A stretch of DNA of 64,000 nucleotides from JBEKTY01 sp049515555. Lineage in GTDB: Bacteria > Planctomycetota > Planctomycetia > Pirellulales > Thermoguttaceae. The stretch covers positions 49,782 through 113,781 of the forward strand of contig JBEKTY010000011.1 in the NCBI GenBank assembly GCA_049515555.1, given 5' to 3'. The translations under genes and the position numbers were made by a program. Below, piece by piece: positions 43,137 to 52,878 of this stretch. The notes beneath the pieces were generated by a model. That model was not told the DNA's origin. It saw only the letters and a list, made by a program, of their open reading frames with translations, and made no database searches. Position 1 is the first letter of the stretch; each line of letters opens with the position of its first letter.

Positions 43137-43966
43137 CGGACCTGGTGGGCCAGATCGACGAGGCAGTGGCCGCCATTCGCGGCAAGTGGCCGGGCCGGCC
43201 GCAAGTGGGCATTATCCTGGGCACCGGGCTGGGCAGTCTCTCCCGGGAGATCGTCGCCGAGGCCCGGCTGGATTACACGGCCATCCCCCACTTCCCGCAA
43301 TCGACCACGCCCGGCCACGCCGGGCATCTGCTCTGCGGGCGGCTCCAGGGCCTGCCCGTGGTGACCATGGAAGGCCGCTTCCACGCCTATGAAGGCTACT
43401 CCTACGGCCAGATCACGTTTCCCGTCCGCGTGATGCGGGCCCTGGGCGCCGAGCTGCTCATCGTCTCTAACGCCTGCGGCGGCCTGAATCCGCAGTACGC
43501 CCAGGGCGACATCATGGTGATCGAGGACCACGTCAACCTGATGAACGGCAATCCGCTCATCGGGCCCAACGACGAGCGGCTGGGGCCGCGTTTTCCGGAC
43601 CTGAGCGCGCCCTACGACCGGGAGCTGATCGGCCGGGCCCTGGCCATCGCCCGGCGCGAGGACTTTTCCGCCCACAAAGGGGTCTACGTGGCCGTCACCG
43701 GGCCGAACCTCGAGACCCGCGCCGAATATCGCTTCCTACGGCTGATCGGGGCCGACGCGGTGGGCATGTCCACCGTGCCCGAGGTGTTGGTGGCCGCACA
43801 CGCCGGCATGCGGGTGCTGGGCCTGTCGGTCGTGACCGACCTCTGCCTGCCCGACGCCCTGCGGCCGGCCCGGCTGGAAGAGATCCTGGCCACGGCCGCC
43901 GCCGCGGAACCCAAGCTCCGCAAGATCGTGCTGGGGGTGCTGGCGCGGGAACAGAAAGCGGCGTGA
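43133..43966 (+). CDS. Purine nucleoside phosphorylase (PNP/MTAP family)
   Basis: Cleaves purine (deoxy)nucleosides with phosphate to the base and (deoxy)ribose-1-phosphate, for purine salvage. The 277-residue trimeric-type protein has GIILGTGLGSL (phosphate loop), TPGHAGHLLCGRLQG, VTMEGRFHAYEGY, SNACGGLNPQYAQGDIMVIEDHVN, TGPNLETRAEYRFLR and VGMSTVPEVLVA. At the base-specificity position the family's Asn is Asp236 (SVVTDLCLP), as in methylthioadenosine phosphorylases, so 6-amino purines may be accepted. It starts at GTG 43133, overlapping the Asp-rich gene by 4 bp. A hicB gene follows 37 bp later. Confidence 0.94.
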   Translation: MTDLVGQIDEAVAAIRGKWPGRPQVGIILGTGLGSLSREIVAEARLDYTAIPHFPQSTTPGHAGHLLCGRLQGLPVVTMEGRFHAYEGYSYGQITFPVRVMRALGAELLIVSNACGGLNPQYAQGDIMVIEDHVNLMNGNPLIGPNDERLGPRFPDLSAPYDRELIGRALAIARREDFSAHKGVYVAVTGPNLETRAEYRFLRLIGADAVGMSTVPEVLVAAHAGMRVLGLSVVTDLCLPDALRPARLEEILATAAAAEPKLRKIVLGVLAREQKAA

Positions 43967-44003
43967 AAACGTACGCTGCGTACGAAGCGAGGAGGGTTCT
44001 AGA

Positions 44004-44252
44004 ATGCTTACCAAGTACCTCGATGCCGCGATGAGGCACGTGCATTACGAAATCCTCGCGGACGATGGCACCTACTACGGCGAAATCCCGGAATGCCGGG
44101 GAGTTTACGCCAACGCCGCTACATTAGAGGAGTGCCGAAGCGAGCTGGCCGAGGTCCTCGAGGATTGGCTGCTCTTCAGAATCCACAAGAACCTCTCGCT
44201 GCCGAAGATCGACGGGCTGGAACTCACGGTAGACAAGGAGGTCGCGGTCTGA
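44004..44252 (+). CDS. hicB: HicB-family antitoxin (first copy)
   Basis: An 82-residue HicB protein: partial RNase-H-like fold HVHYEILADDGTYYGEIPECRGVYANAATLEECRSELAEVLEDWL, the canonical pattern in which the antitoxin covers the HicA active site. The C-terminal tail (LPKIDGLELTVDKEVAV) is conserved in the branch that pairs with MPPFGP-type HicA. Its stop overlaps an ATG by one base (TGATG), the usual hicB-hicA coupling, but the following hicA is reduced to a 17-residue stump, so this antitoxin is now an orphan. Confidence 0.9.
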   Translation: MLTKYLDAAMRHVHYEILADDGTYYGEIPECRGVYANAATLEECRSELAEVLEDWLLFRIHKNLSLPKIDGLELTVDKEVAV

Positions 44253-44305
44253 TGCCTCCTTTCGGACTGTCCCACGGCCTTTCGATGGTTTATGATTATG
44301 AGTAG
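44252..44305 (+). pseudogene. hicA remnant (first copy)
   Basis: Starts at the ATG overlapping the hicB stop (TGATG). The first residues MPPFG are those expected for this HicA branch (MPPFGP...), after which the sequence changes to an unrelated 12 residues and stops. The dsRNA-binding fold and catalytic His (GSHH) are gone. The gene must have lost everything after codon ~5 by deletion or replacement. Confidence 0.6.
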
Positions 44306-44344
44306 TGGCCGCTGGCCGCGGTCCACCCTATCGGAGTCGTTTCG

Positions 44345-44548
44345 ATGAAACTGAGGGTCGTTGTCCATCCCGCGGAGGAAGGTGGCTTTTGGGCCGAGAT
44401 TCCCGCTCTCCCCGGCTGTGTCTCGGAAGGCGAGACGCTTACCGAGACCCTCGCCAACGTCCGGGAGGCGGCGGAGGGATGGTTGGAAGTCGCTGACCAG
44501 CATTCCCCGACCGACGCCGACGTCCAACTCGCGGAGATCGAGTTGTGA
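44345..44548 (+). CDS. hicB: HicB-family antitoxin (second copy, short form)
   Basis: A 67-residue UPF0150/HicB protein: KLRVVVHPAEEGGFWAEIPALPGCVSEGETLTETLANVREAAEGWLE, complete in its alpha/beta core but without a DNA-binding tail, typical of the short HicB branch. Sequence is clearly different from the first hicB 93 bp upstream, so this is not a recent duplicate. Its stop overlaps a GTG start by 4 bp (GTGA), leading into a second truncated hicA. It is therefore also an orphan antitoxin. Confidence 0.9.
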   Translation: MKLRVVVHPAEEGGFWAEIPALPGCVSEGETLTETLANVREAAEGWLEVADQHSPTDADVQLAEIEL

Positions 44549-44592
44549 AGGTCGTGTCCGGAAGGCGCCTGTGCAGCGTGCTGGAAAAGTGA
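44545..44592 (+). pseudogene. hicA remnant (second copy)
   Basis: A GTG overlapping the second hicB stop opens a frame reading MKVVSGRRLCSVLEK and then a stop. This is the start of a HicA mRNA interferase (SGKELCKxLEKHGW... pattern) cut just before the conserved Gly-Trp/GSHH part. Seven bases later the TIGR04255 gene begins, so the truncation point coincides with the edge of the next cassette. Confidence 0.75.
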
Positions 44593-44599
44593 AGTCAGA

Positions 44600-45430
44600 A
44601 TGACTATTGAACCTGAATTCCGTCTCGCTAATCCGCCCATAGTTGAGTTGGTGGTGGGCGTTCAATTTGATCCCATGGCGGGGCTCAACGCGGGCCGCCT
44701 GGGAGTTTTCTGGCGCGAGCTCGGGCGCGAGTGGGCAGAGGCGGATGTCCAGGCATCGCCTGCGATACCGCCCCAAGTCGAGCATTTTGACGAAGAGAGC
44801 GGCCTGCCTTCCTTTCCCGCTCTCCGTGTACGGATGATGCAGCAATCCGAAATGCGGCTTCGAATCCTGAGGAAGGAGGACCGCATGGTGCAAGTGCAGA
44901 ACGGAAGCCTTTACTATAACTGGCTGCGGCAAGAGGGAACCACCTACCCATCTTACAGTGGCGTGAAGCAGGAGTTCGACAAACTAGTGTCTCGCTTCCG
45001 TGAGTTCCTGGAGCGGGAACGACTCGGCAAGTTCACCCCGAACCAGTGGGAACTCACGTACATCGACCACGTTCCGCGGGGAACGCTCTGGAACAGTCCG
45101 GAAGAATGGCCGCGGATCTTCCGGAAATGGTGTGTGGCGCCCACTGAGGGTCCTGGCATGGAGATGGAGGGTTTGGACGCGGAGTGGCATTACGAGATCA
45201 AGCCCCGCGCTGGCCGCTTGCATCTGAAAGTGGCGACCGGGCGAATCGCGCAGCCCTCTGGAACTAAAGAGGTGCTGATTATCAACACAACGGCTCGGGG
45301 CCCCGTGAAGCCTGCCGAGACGCATGCCTTGTATGAGGGCTTGGATCGCGGGCACAGGGAATTGGTAGCGGTATTCAAGATGCTTACGTCCGACTTCGCA
45401 CAGAATTCCTGGGGATTGAACAATGCCTGA
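44600..45430 (+). CDS. TIGR04255-family sporadic protein
   Basis: A 276-residue protein matching the sporadically distributed TIGR04255 family. The start EPEFRLANPPIVELVVGVQFDP (NPPIVE... is typical), SYNWLR-type LYYNWLRQEGTTYPSYSGVKQEF, a middle TPNQWELTYIDHVPRG, and LHLKVATGRI...LIINTTARGPV followed by a C-terminal helix ending in SWGLNNA all fit. The family's biochemical role is unknown. Its patchy occurrence and usual company of small unknown genes suggest an accessory or defence-related cassette. It overlaps the next gene by 8 bp. GC is a little lower than in flanking housekeeping genes, in line with acquisition. Confidence 0.85.
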   Translation: MTIEPEFRLANPPIVELVVGVQFDPMAGLNAGRLGVFWRELGREWAEADVQASPAIPPQVEHFDEESGLPSFPALRVRMMQQSEMRLRILRKEDRMVQVQNGSLYYNWLRQEGTTYPSYSGVKQEFDKLVSRFREFLERERLGKFTPNQWELTYIDHVPRGTLWNSPEEWPRIFRKWCVAPTEGPGMEMEGLDAEWHYEIKPRAGRLHLKVATGRIAQPSGTKEVLIINTTARGPVKPAETHALYEGLDRGHRELVAVFKMLTSDFAQNSWGLNNA

Positions 45431-45848
45431 CCACGGAGTCTACACTCTTTCCGGCTCGGTTGCCGAGGTTGAGACCCGCGCCGAAGAAGAGCTCTTGCTG
45501 GTCCGCTACGCGTCTGCAAACAACAGGGATGCCTGGAACGAATTGACCGACGAGACAATCATTGACCGGTTCGCTCAATTGGCCTTGCATCCCCCGGTCG
45601 GCGAGGACGATTTTGAATGGCCAGCCCGAGACGTGTGGAGCGAGGCATACCGCTTGGCCTGCAAGATGCGAGATGAAGGCGTCCCGGTTCCATCCAACAT
45701 CGTGCCAAACGGAGAAGGCGGCATCGTCTTCGAATGGCGACACGGCCCGTTCTTTGACGCAGTCGAGTTCGGCAAAGATCGTTCGCTGGAATTCCGCCGG
45801 TTCAAGAGCGCCAAGTTGGTTCTTCGCGACCGCCTCACGCTGACGTAA
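45423..45848 (+). CDS. Unknown partner of TIGR04255 protein
   Basis: A 141-residue soluble protein that I do not recognise. It overlaps the TIGR04255 gene by 8 bp, so the two are almost surely one operon and may form a complex. Sequence is mixed alpha/beta (AEEELLLVRYASANNRDAWNELTDETIIDRFAQLAL; IVFEWRHGPFFDAVEFGKDRSLEFRRF), without cysteine pairs, nucleotide motifs or membrane segments. The gene after it (45867) carries at its 5' end a third small domain of the same accessory character. Confidence 0.75.
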   Translation: MPDHGVYTLSGSVAEVETRAEEELLLVRYASANNRDAWNELTDETIIDRFAQLALHPPVGEDDFEWPARDVWSEAYRLACKMRDEGVPVPSNIVPNGEGGIVFEWRHGPFFDAVEFGKDRSLEFRRFKSAKLVLRDRLTLT

Positions 45849-45866
45849 ACGTATGGCACTTGCGTC

Positions 45867-48800
45867 ATGTCGAAAGCCGAGTCGAGCGCATCGCTTGATG
45901 ACGACGAATATCTGTATCGGCGGATCCCCGTCAGGCCCGGATGGTTTCGGGACGGAGTTGTCAGCCCCGAGGCCTTCAAGCCTACCAGGCAGGACACGAC
46001 GGGACTGTCGCTCCAACGAGCGATCTTCTGCTCGCCGGAAGAGGCGGCGGCGCATGGTACGAATCGATCCGGTTACTATATCGCAAGACTCAAGGCGGCG
46101 GACATTCGGAGGCTGGGACTTGGCGTGATGCCCAGGCCATCCGCTCAGCCGGGGCATGCTGAAGTGCCCGAATTGACGTTCGACAACAGAAAAGCCGATC
46201 AAGCACGGGAGTGGCAATTGGAACTATCCGAGATTGCGGCCCGGGAGGGAGTTCTCGGGCCATACGCGTGCAAGGCGTTCCTCCCCGTCGGAAGTTCCGT
46301 CTCGCTGCCCCGGCAGGAAGTGGAAATGATCCGCTTCTGGAAGGAGCGGCAGATTTACGAGAAATCGCTGTCGGCCCGGGCCGGCCGCCCGGAGTTCGTC
46401 TTCTACGAAGGGCCGCCCACGGCCAACGGCCTGCCGCATCCGGGCCACTGCCTGACCCGGGCCATCAAGGACCTGTTCCCCCGCTACAAGACGATGCGCG
46501 GCTTTCACTGCCAGCGCAAAGCCGGCTGGGATACCCACGGCCTGCCGGTCGAGGTCGAGGTGTGCAAGGAGCTGGGCATCCACGCCAAGGAGGAGATCGA
46601 GCGGTTCGGCGTCGAGCCCTTCGTGCACCGCTGCCTGGAAAGCGTCTTCCGCTATATGCAGCAGTGGGAGGAGCTGACCGAGCGGTTGGGCTTCTGGATC
46701 CATCTGGACGAGGCCTACGTCACTTTCCATCAAAGCTACGTGGAAAGCGTGTGGTGGGCGCTGAAAACCCTCTTCGATCGCGGCCTGCTGTACCAGGGCC
46801 ACAAGATCGTCTGGTGGTGGGCCCAGGGCGGGACCGCGCTGTCGGCCGGCGAGGTCGGTCAGGGCTATCGCGAAGTGGCCGACCCCAGCGTCTACGTCCG
46901 CTTCCCCCTGGTTCCCCAGTCCCCTCTCCCTCCGGGAGAGGGCAAGGGTGAGGGCGAGGGCCAGGGTGAGGGCAGGAGCGTCCCGGACGCCGATCTGCTG
47001 GTCTGGACCACTACGCCCTGGACGCTGCCGGCCAACCAGTTCGCCGCGGTGAAGCCGGACCTGGAATACTCGCTCGTCCGCTTCGAGGGCCTCCCGCGGC
47101 GGCTGATCGTGGCCGCGGCCCTGGTCGAGCCCATCGCCCAGAAGATTGGAAAGGAGCCGCACGTCGAGGCGTCTTTTCCGGGCCAGGCCCTGATCGGCCG
47201 GCGCTATGTTCCGCCGTTTGATTTTTACTACCGCAGCCAAGGCGCGGCCCAAGGCCCGCTCCGTGCGGGCGGCGTCCAGCATATCGCTTGGCGGGTGGTG
47301 CCGGCCGACTTTGTTACCGTCGATACGGGCACGGGCATCGTGCACCAGGCGCCGGCTTACGGCGAGGTAGACTACGAAGTTCTTCAGCGTGAGCAAACGC
47401 AGTTCGTCGAGGGCCGGGGCCCGACGCTGCTCAACGCCGTGGCCCCCGACGGCACATTCACCGCCGAGGCCCCCGACTACCAGGGCCGCTGGGTCAAGGA
47501 CTGCGACCGGGACATCATCCGCGACCTGAAGCGCCGCGGCCTGCTCCTGCACCAGGAGCAGTGCGTGCACGAGTATCCCTTTTGCTGGCGGGCCGAAGAG
47601 GACCCCCTGATCCAGTATCCGCGGAAGAGCTGGTTCATCCGCACGACGAAGTTCCGCGAGCGGATGCTGGCCAATAACGGCCGCGTGCACTGGCTGCCCG
47701 AGCACATTCGCGACGGCCGCTTCGGCAATTTCCTGGAGACGAACGTCGATTGGGCCCTGTCGCGGGAGCGCTACTGGGGCACGCCCCTGCCCATCTGGGT
47801 CTGCGAAGAGACGGGTTACATGGAGGCCGTGGCATCATACGAAGAACTGCTGGCCAAGCCGGGCGCCGCCGGCTTCGAGGTCTGGCAGCAGGCGAAGTCG
47901 GACAATCCCGGCCTGAGCGATCATTTGCGCGTCCACAAACCGTACATCGACGCGGTAACATACGATTCGCCCAAGGCGGCGGGCAAGCGGATGCGCCGCG
48001 TGGGCGACGTCATCGACTGCTGGTTCGACTCCGGGGCCATGCCCTTTGCCCAGTGGGGCTATCCGCGGGAGCCCGGCTCACAGCGGCAGTTCCTCGAGCA
48101 GTTTCCCGCCGACTTCATCAGCGAGGCCATCGACCAAACCCGCGGCTGGTTCTACAGCCTGCTGGCCATCAGCACGCTGCTGTTCAGCGAGGAATCGGCG
48201 CTGGTCGAGCCGCCGGCGGCGCCGGGCGCGAAGCCGCAAGCGGCCCTGCCCGCCGCTGGCCTGCGGGCACGCCAGGGGCTGCCGGCGGGCGGGGAAGCCA
48301 CCCCGGCCGTGCCCTACCCGCACCCCTTCCGCAACTGCATCGTGCTGGGATTGATGCTCGGCGAAGACGGGCAGAAGATGTCTAAGAGCAAGCGGAACTA
48401 CCGCGAGCCGCGGGAGATTTTCGACCGTTACGGGGCCGACGCCCTGCGCTGGTACTTTTTCGCCACGCAGCCGCCGTGGACCTCGATCCGCTACAGCGAG
48501 CCGGCCATCCGCGAGACGATCCCCGAGTTCCTCCTGCGGTTGTGGAACGTCTACAGCTTCTTCGTGATCTACGCCAACATCGACGGGTTCGATCCGGCGG
48601 CGGCCATCCCAGGGCCGGCCGGCCAGTTGACGCCGGAGGTTCTGGCCGCTGCCCCGGGTTATCGCCCCTATCCGTGGCGGGGCGAGCTGGACCGCTGGAT
48701 CCTCGGCGAATTGGGGCGCACGGCGGCGACCGTCGTCGCCCGCATGGACGACTACGACAACTATGGGGCCTGCGCCGTGCTGGTCGAATTCGTCGATGCC

Positions 48801-49826
48801 CTGAGCAACTGGTACGTCCGCCGCAGCCGCGACCGTTTTTGGGCGGGCGAGCCCTCAGACCAGAAGACCGACGCCCATTGGACGCTCTATGAGTGCCTGC
48901 TGACGACCGGCAAGCTGGTTGCCCCGCTGGTTCCGTTTCTGGCCGAGCAAATGTGGCAGAACCTGGCCGTGGCGGCCTTCCGCGGCCGGCCGCCGGCCGA
49001 GCAGCCGGTCGAGAGCGTCCATTTGTGCGACTATCCGTTGGGCGACCCCGCGGCCGTCGACCAGCGGCTTTCCGAGCGGATGGGCCTGGTCCGCCAGATC
49101 GTTTCCTTGGGCCGCAGTGCCCGCATGGGTGCCAAGCTCAAGGTCCGCCAGCCGCTGGCGCGGGTCGAAGTCATCCTGGCCGATCGCACCCACCTGGCCT
49201 GGCTGGCCGAGCATGCCGGTCTGATCTGCGACGAATTGAACGTTAAGCAGGTGGATTTCGCCGAGCGGGCCGAACAGTATATTACCTACACCATTCAGCC
49301 AGACCTGAAACGCTTGGGACCCCGCCTGGGAAAGCGCCTGCCCGAGTTGCGAAAGCTGCTCGCCCGGGCCGATGCCGGCACGCTGCTGGCCCAATTGGAA
49401 AGCCAAGGCCGCGTAACGCTCGAGCTTCCCGACGGCCCAGTCTCGCTCGACACGGACGACCTCCGAGTCCGCCTTCAGGCGAAAGCGGGCTGGGCGGCGG
49501 CACAGGGCCGCTCCTGCGTCGTCGTGCTCTCCACCGAGCTGACCGCGGACCTGGTCCGCGAGGGACTGGCCCGCGAGACGGCCCGCGCAATCAACGATCG
49601 CCGCAAGGACATGAACTGCCAATTCACCGATCGGATCGAGGTGGCCGTGGTGACCGAGGCCGAGGACCTCCGAGCGGCGATCGAGCAGTTCGCCGACTAC
49701 ATCCGCGGGGAAACGCTCGCCGTGGCATTGCATTTCGACGCGATCCCCGGGACCGAGCCGGTCGAGGTCAAAGTGGACGAGTTCCCGGCCGTGCTGTACG
49801 TAAAGGTGGCGGCCGGCGCAGCGTAG
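45867..49826 (+). CDS. ileS: Isoleucyl-tRNA synthetase (type 2) with N-terminal foreign domain
   Basis: Charges tRNA-Ile. From Phe138 on (FLPVGSSVSLPRQEVEMIRFWKE) it is a full type-2, eukaryote-like IleRS: PHPGH form of HIGH in PPTANGLPHPGHCL (~residue 184), editing domain, WFDSGAMPFAQWG, DGQKMSKSKR (K837-S841), anticodon-binding domain. Residues 1-137 are not IleRS: YRRIPVRPGWFRDGVVSPEAFKPTRQDTTGLSLQRAI...PEELTFDN resembles a free-standing small accessory protein. No start codon stands where IleRS normally begins; an internal ATG at 46326 with aggaagtgga upstream would clip it. A palindromic repeat is inserted in frame at 46920-46976 (residues ~352-371), and an Ala/Pro/Gly-rich loop (~776-806) precedes KMSKS. 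Confidence 0.93.
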   Translation: MSKAESSASLDDDEYLYRRIPVRPGWFRDGVVSPEAFKPTRQDTTGLSLQRAIFCSPEEAAAHGTNRSGYYIARLKAADIRRLGLGVMPRPSAQPGHAEVPELTFDNRKADQAREWQLELSEIAAREGVLGPYACKAFLPVGSSVSLPRQEVEMIRFWKERQIYEKSLSARAGRPEFVFYEGPPTANGLPHPGHCLTRAIKDLFPRYKTMRGFHCQRKAGWDTHGLPVEVEVCKELGIHAKEEIERFGVEPFVHRCLESVFRYMQQWEELTERLGFWIHLDEAYVTFHQSYVESVWWALKTLFDRGLLYQGHKIVWWWAQGGTALSAGEVGQGYREVADPSVYVRFPLVPQSPLPPGEGKGEGEGQGEGRSVPDADLLVWTTTPWTLPANQFAAVKPDLEYSLVRFEGLPRRLIVAAALVEPIAQKIGKEPHVEASFPGQALIGRRYVPPFDFYYRSQGAAQGPLRAGGVQHIAWRVVPADFVTVDTGTGIVHQAPAYGEVDYEVLQREQTQFVEGRGPTLLNAVAPDGTFTAEAPDYQGRWVKDCDRDIIRDLKRRGLLLHQEQCVHEYPFCWRAEEDPLIQYPRKSWFIRTTKFRERMLANNGRVHWLPEHIRDGRFGNFLETNVDWALSRERYWGTPLPIWVCEETGYMEAVASYEELLAKPGAAGFEVWQQAKSDNPGLSDHLRVHKPYIDAVTYDSPKAAGKRMRRVGDVIDCWFDSGAMPFAQWGYPREPGSQRQFLEQFPADFISEAIDQTRGWFYSLLAISTLLFSEESALVEPPAAPGAKPQAALPAAGLRARQGLPAGGEATPAVPYPHPFRNCIVLGLMLGEDGQKMSKSKRNYREPREIFDRYGADALRWYFFATQPPWTSIRYSEPAIRETIPEFLLRLWNVYSFFVIYANIDGFDPAAAIPGPAGQLTPEVLAAAPGYRPYPWRGELDRWILGELGRTAATVVARMDDYDNYGACAVLVEFVDALSNWYVRRSRDRFWAGEPSDQKTDAHWTLYECLLTTGKLVAPLVPFLAEQMWQNLAVAAFRGRPPAEQPVESVHLCDYPLGDPAAVDQRLSERMGLVRQIVSLGRSARMGAKLKVRQPLARVEVILADRTHLAWLAEHAGLICDELNVKQVDFAERAEQYITYTIQPDLKRLGPRLGKRLPELRKLLARADAGTLLAQLESQGRVTLELPDGPVSLDTDDLRVRLQAKAGWAAAQGRSCVVVLSTELTADLVREGLARETARAINDRRKDMNCQFTDRIEVAVVTEAEDLRAAIEQFADYIRGETLAVALHFDAIPGTEPVEVKVDEFPAVLYVKVAAGAA
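46920..46976. repeat. Palindromic repeat inserted in frame inside ileS
   Basis: tcccctctccctccgggaga... followed by ggcaagggtgagggcgaggg is the same CTCTCCC palindrome that occurs between genes in this window. Here it adds ~19 residues (SPLPPGEGKGEGEGQGEGR) to IleRS between RFPLVPQ and VPDADLLVWTTTPWTLP without breaking the frame. It is an unambiguous case of an intergenic element within an essential gene. Confidence 0.9.
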
Positions 49827-49846
49827 CAAGAATCGCGGGGAAACCG

Positions 49847-50476
49847 ATGTCCGCCCAAGAGCCTCTCTTCCGCATCGCGGTGCTCATCTCCGGCGGCGGC
49901 ACGACACTGCGGAACCTGATCGAGAAGATCGGCGCCGGCAGCCTGCGCGTGGAAATCGCGATGGTCGTCTCGAGCACTCCGGCGGCCGGCGGCCTGCGCT
50001 TCGCCCGGGAGGCGGGCATCCCGACGGCCGTCATCCAGCCCGGCGTTTTCCCTTCCCCCCAGGCCTTCAGCGAGGCAATCTTCGCGCAATGCCGGCACTC
50101 GGGCGCCGATCTGGTCGTGATGGCCGGGTTCCTCAAGCGGCTTACGATCCCCGACGATTACGCCAACCGCGTCACCAACATCCACCCGGCCCTGATCCCC
50201 GCCTTCTGCGGCGCGGGTTTCTACGGCCATCGCGTCCACGAGGCCGTGCTGGAGTACGGCGTCAAACTCAGCGGCTGCACTGTCCACTTCGCCGATAACC
50301 ACTTCGACCACGGCCCGGTTATTCTCCAGCGGGCGGTGCCGGTATTGGACGACGACACGCCGGCGACGCTCGCCGCCCGCGTCTTCGCGGCCGAGTGCGA
50401 GGCGTACCCCGAAGCCATCGGCCTGATCGCCGATGGCCGCGTAAAGGTCGAAGGCCGGCGGGTACGGACCGCCTAA
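49847..50476 (+). CDS. purN: Phosphoribosylglycinamide formyltransferase
   Basis: PurN transfers formyl from 10-formyl-THF to GAR in de novo purine synthesis. The 209-residue protein has the phosphate-binding ISGGGTTLRNLI near the N-terminus (canonical SGxGSNLQ), the catalytic Asn-His in VTNIHPALIPAF, and the catalytic Asp in FDHGPVILQRAVPV. MAGFLKRLT is also typical. It begins 20 bp after ileS with caagaatcgcgggg before the ATG and is probably co-transcribed with it. Confidence 0.95.
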   Translation: MSAQEPLFRIAVLISGGGTTLRNLIEKIGAGSLRVEIAMVVSSTPAAGGLRFAREAGIPTAVIQPGVFPSPQAFSEAIFAQCRHSGADLVVMAGFLKRLTIPDDYANRVTNIHPALIPAFCGAGFYGHRVHEAVLEYGVKLSGCTVHFADNHFDHGPVILQRAVPVLDDDTPATLAARVFAAECEAYPEAIGLIADGRVKVEGRRVRTA

Positions 50477-50620
50477 CGCCAAGTTTCGGGTGGCTTGCGG
50501 CTGGTGGCTGGCCTGTAGGGTGCCCCCGGCTGGATTGGCGGGGCGATTAGCCGTACACTGGGTGATACAAAGTTCTTTCCGGTTCGACGACGGCACTGCA
50601 TTTTCACGAGGTAGAAAGCC

Positions 50621-52759
<2,139 letters not shown>

Positions 52760-52760
52760 T

Positions 52761-52875
52761 GTGGCCGGCACACTCCGTGTGCCGTTTCCCGGAGACGCGG
52801 AGATTTGCGATGTTGCCCATCGCCGTGCCTTGGGCACAGGGGCGAAGAGGACGGCACACGGAGTGTGCCTAATAC
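52761..52875. repeat. Palindromic element of the CACACTCCGTGTG family
   Basis: ggcacactccgtgtgcc at 52767-52783 and ggcacacggagtgtgcc at 52853-52869 flank ~70 bp. It lies between the S9A peptidase and the next gene, whose start follows 4 bp after it. The same arms are seen at 18315 and 60418. Confidence 0.8.
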
Positions 52876-52878
52876 GTT

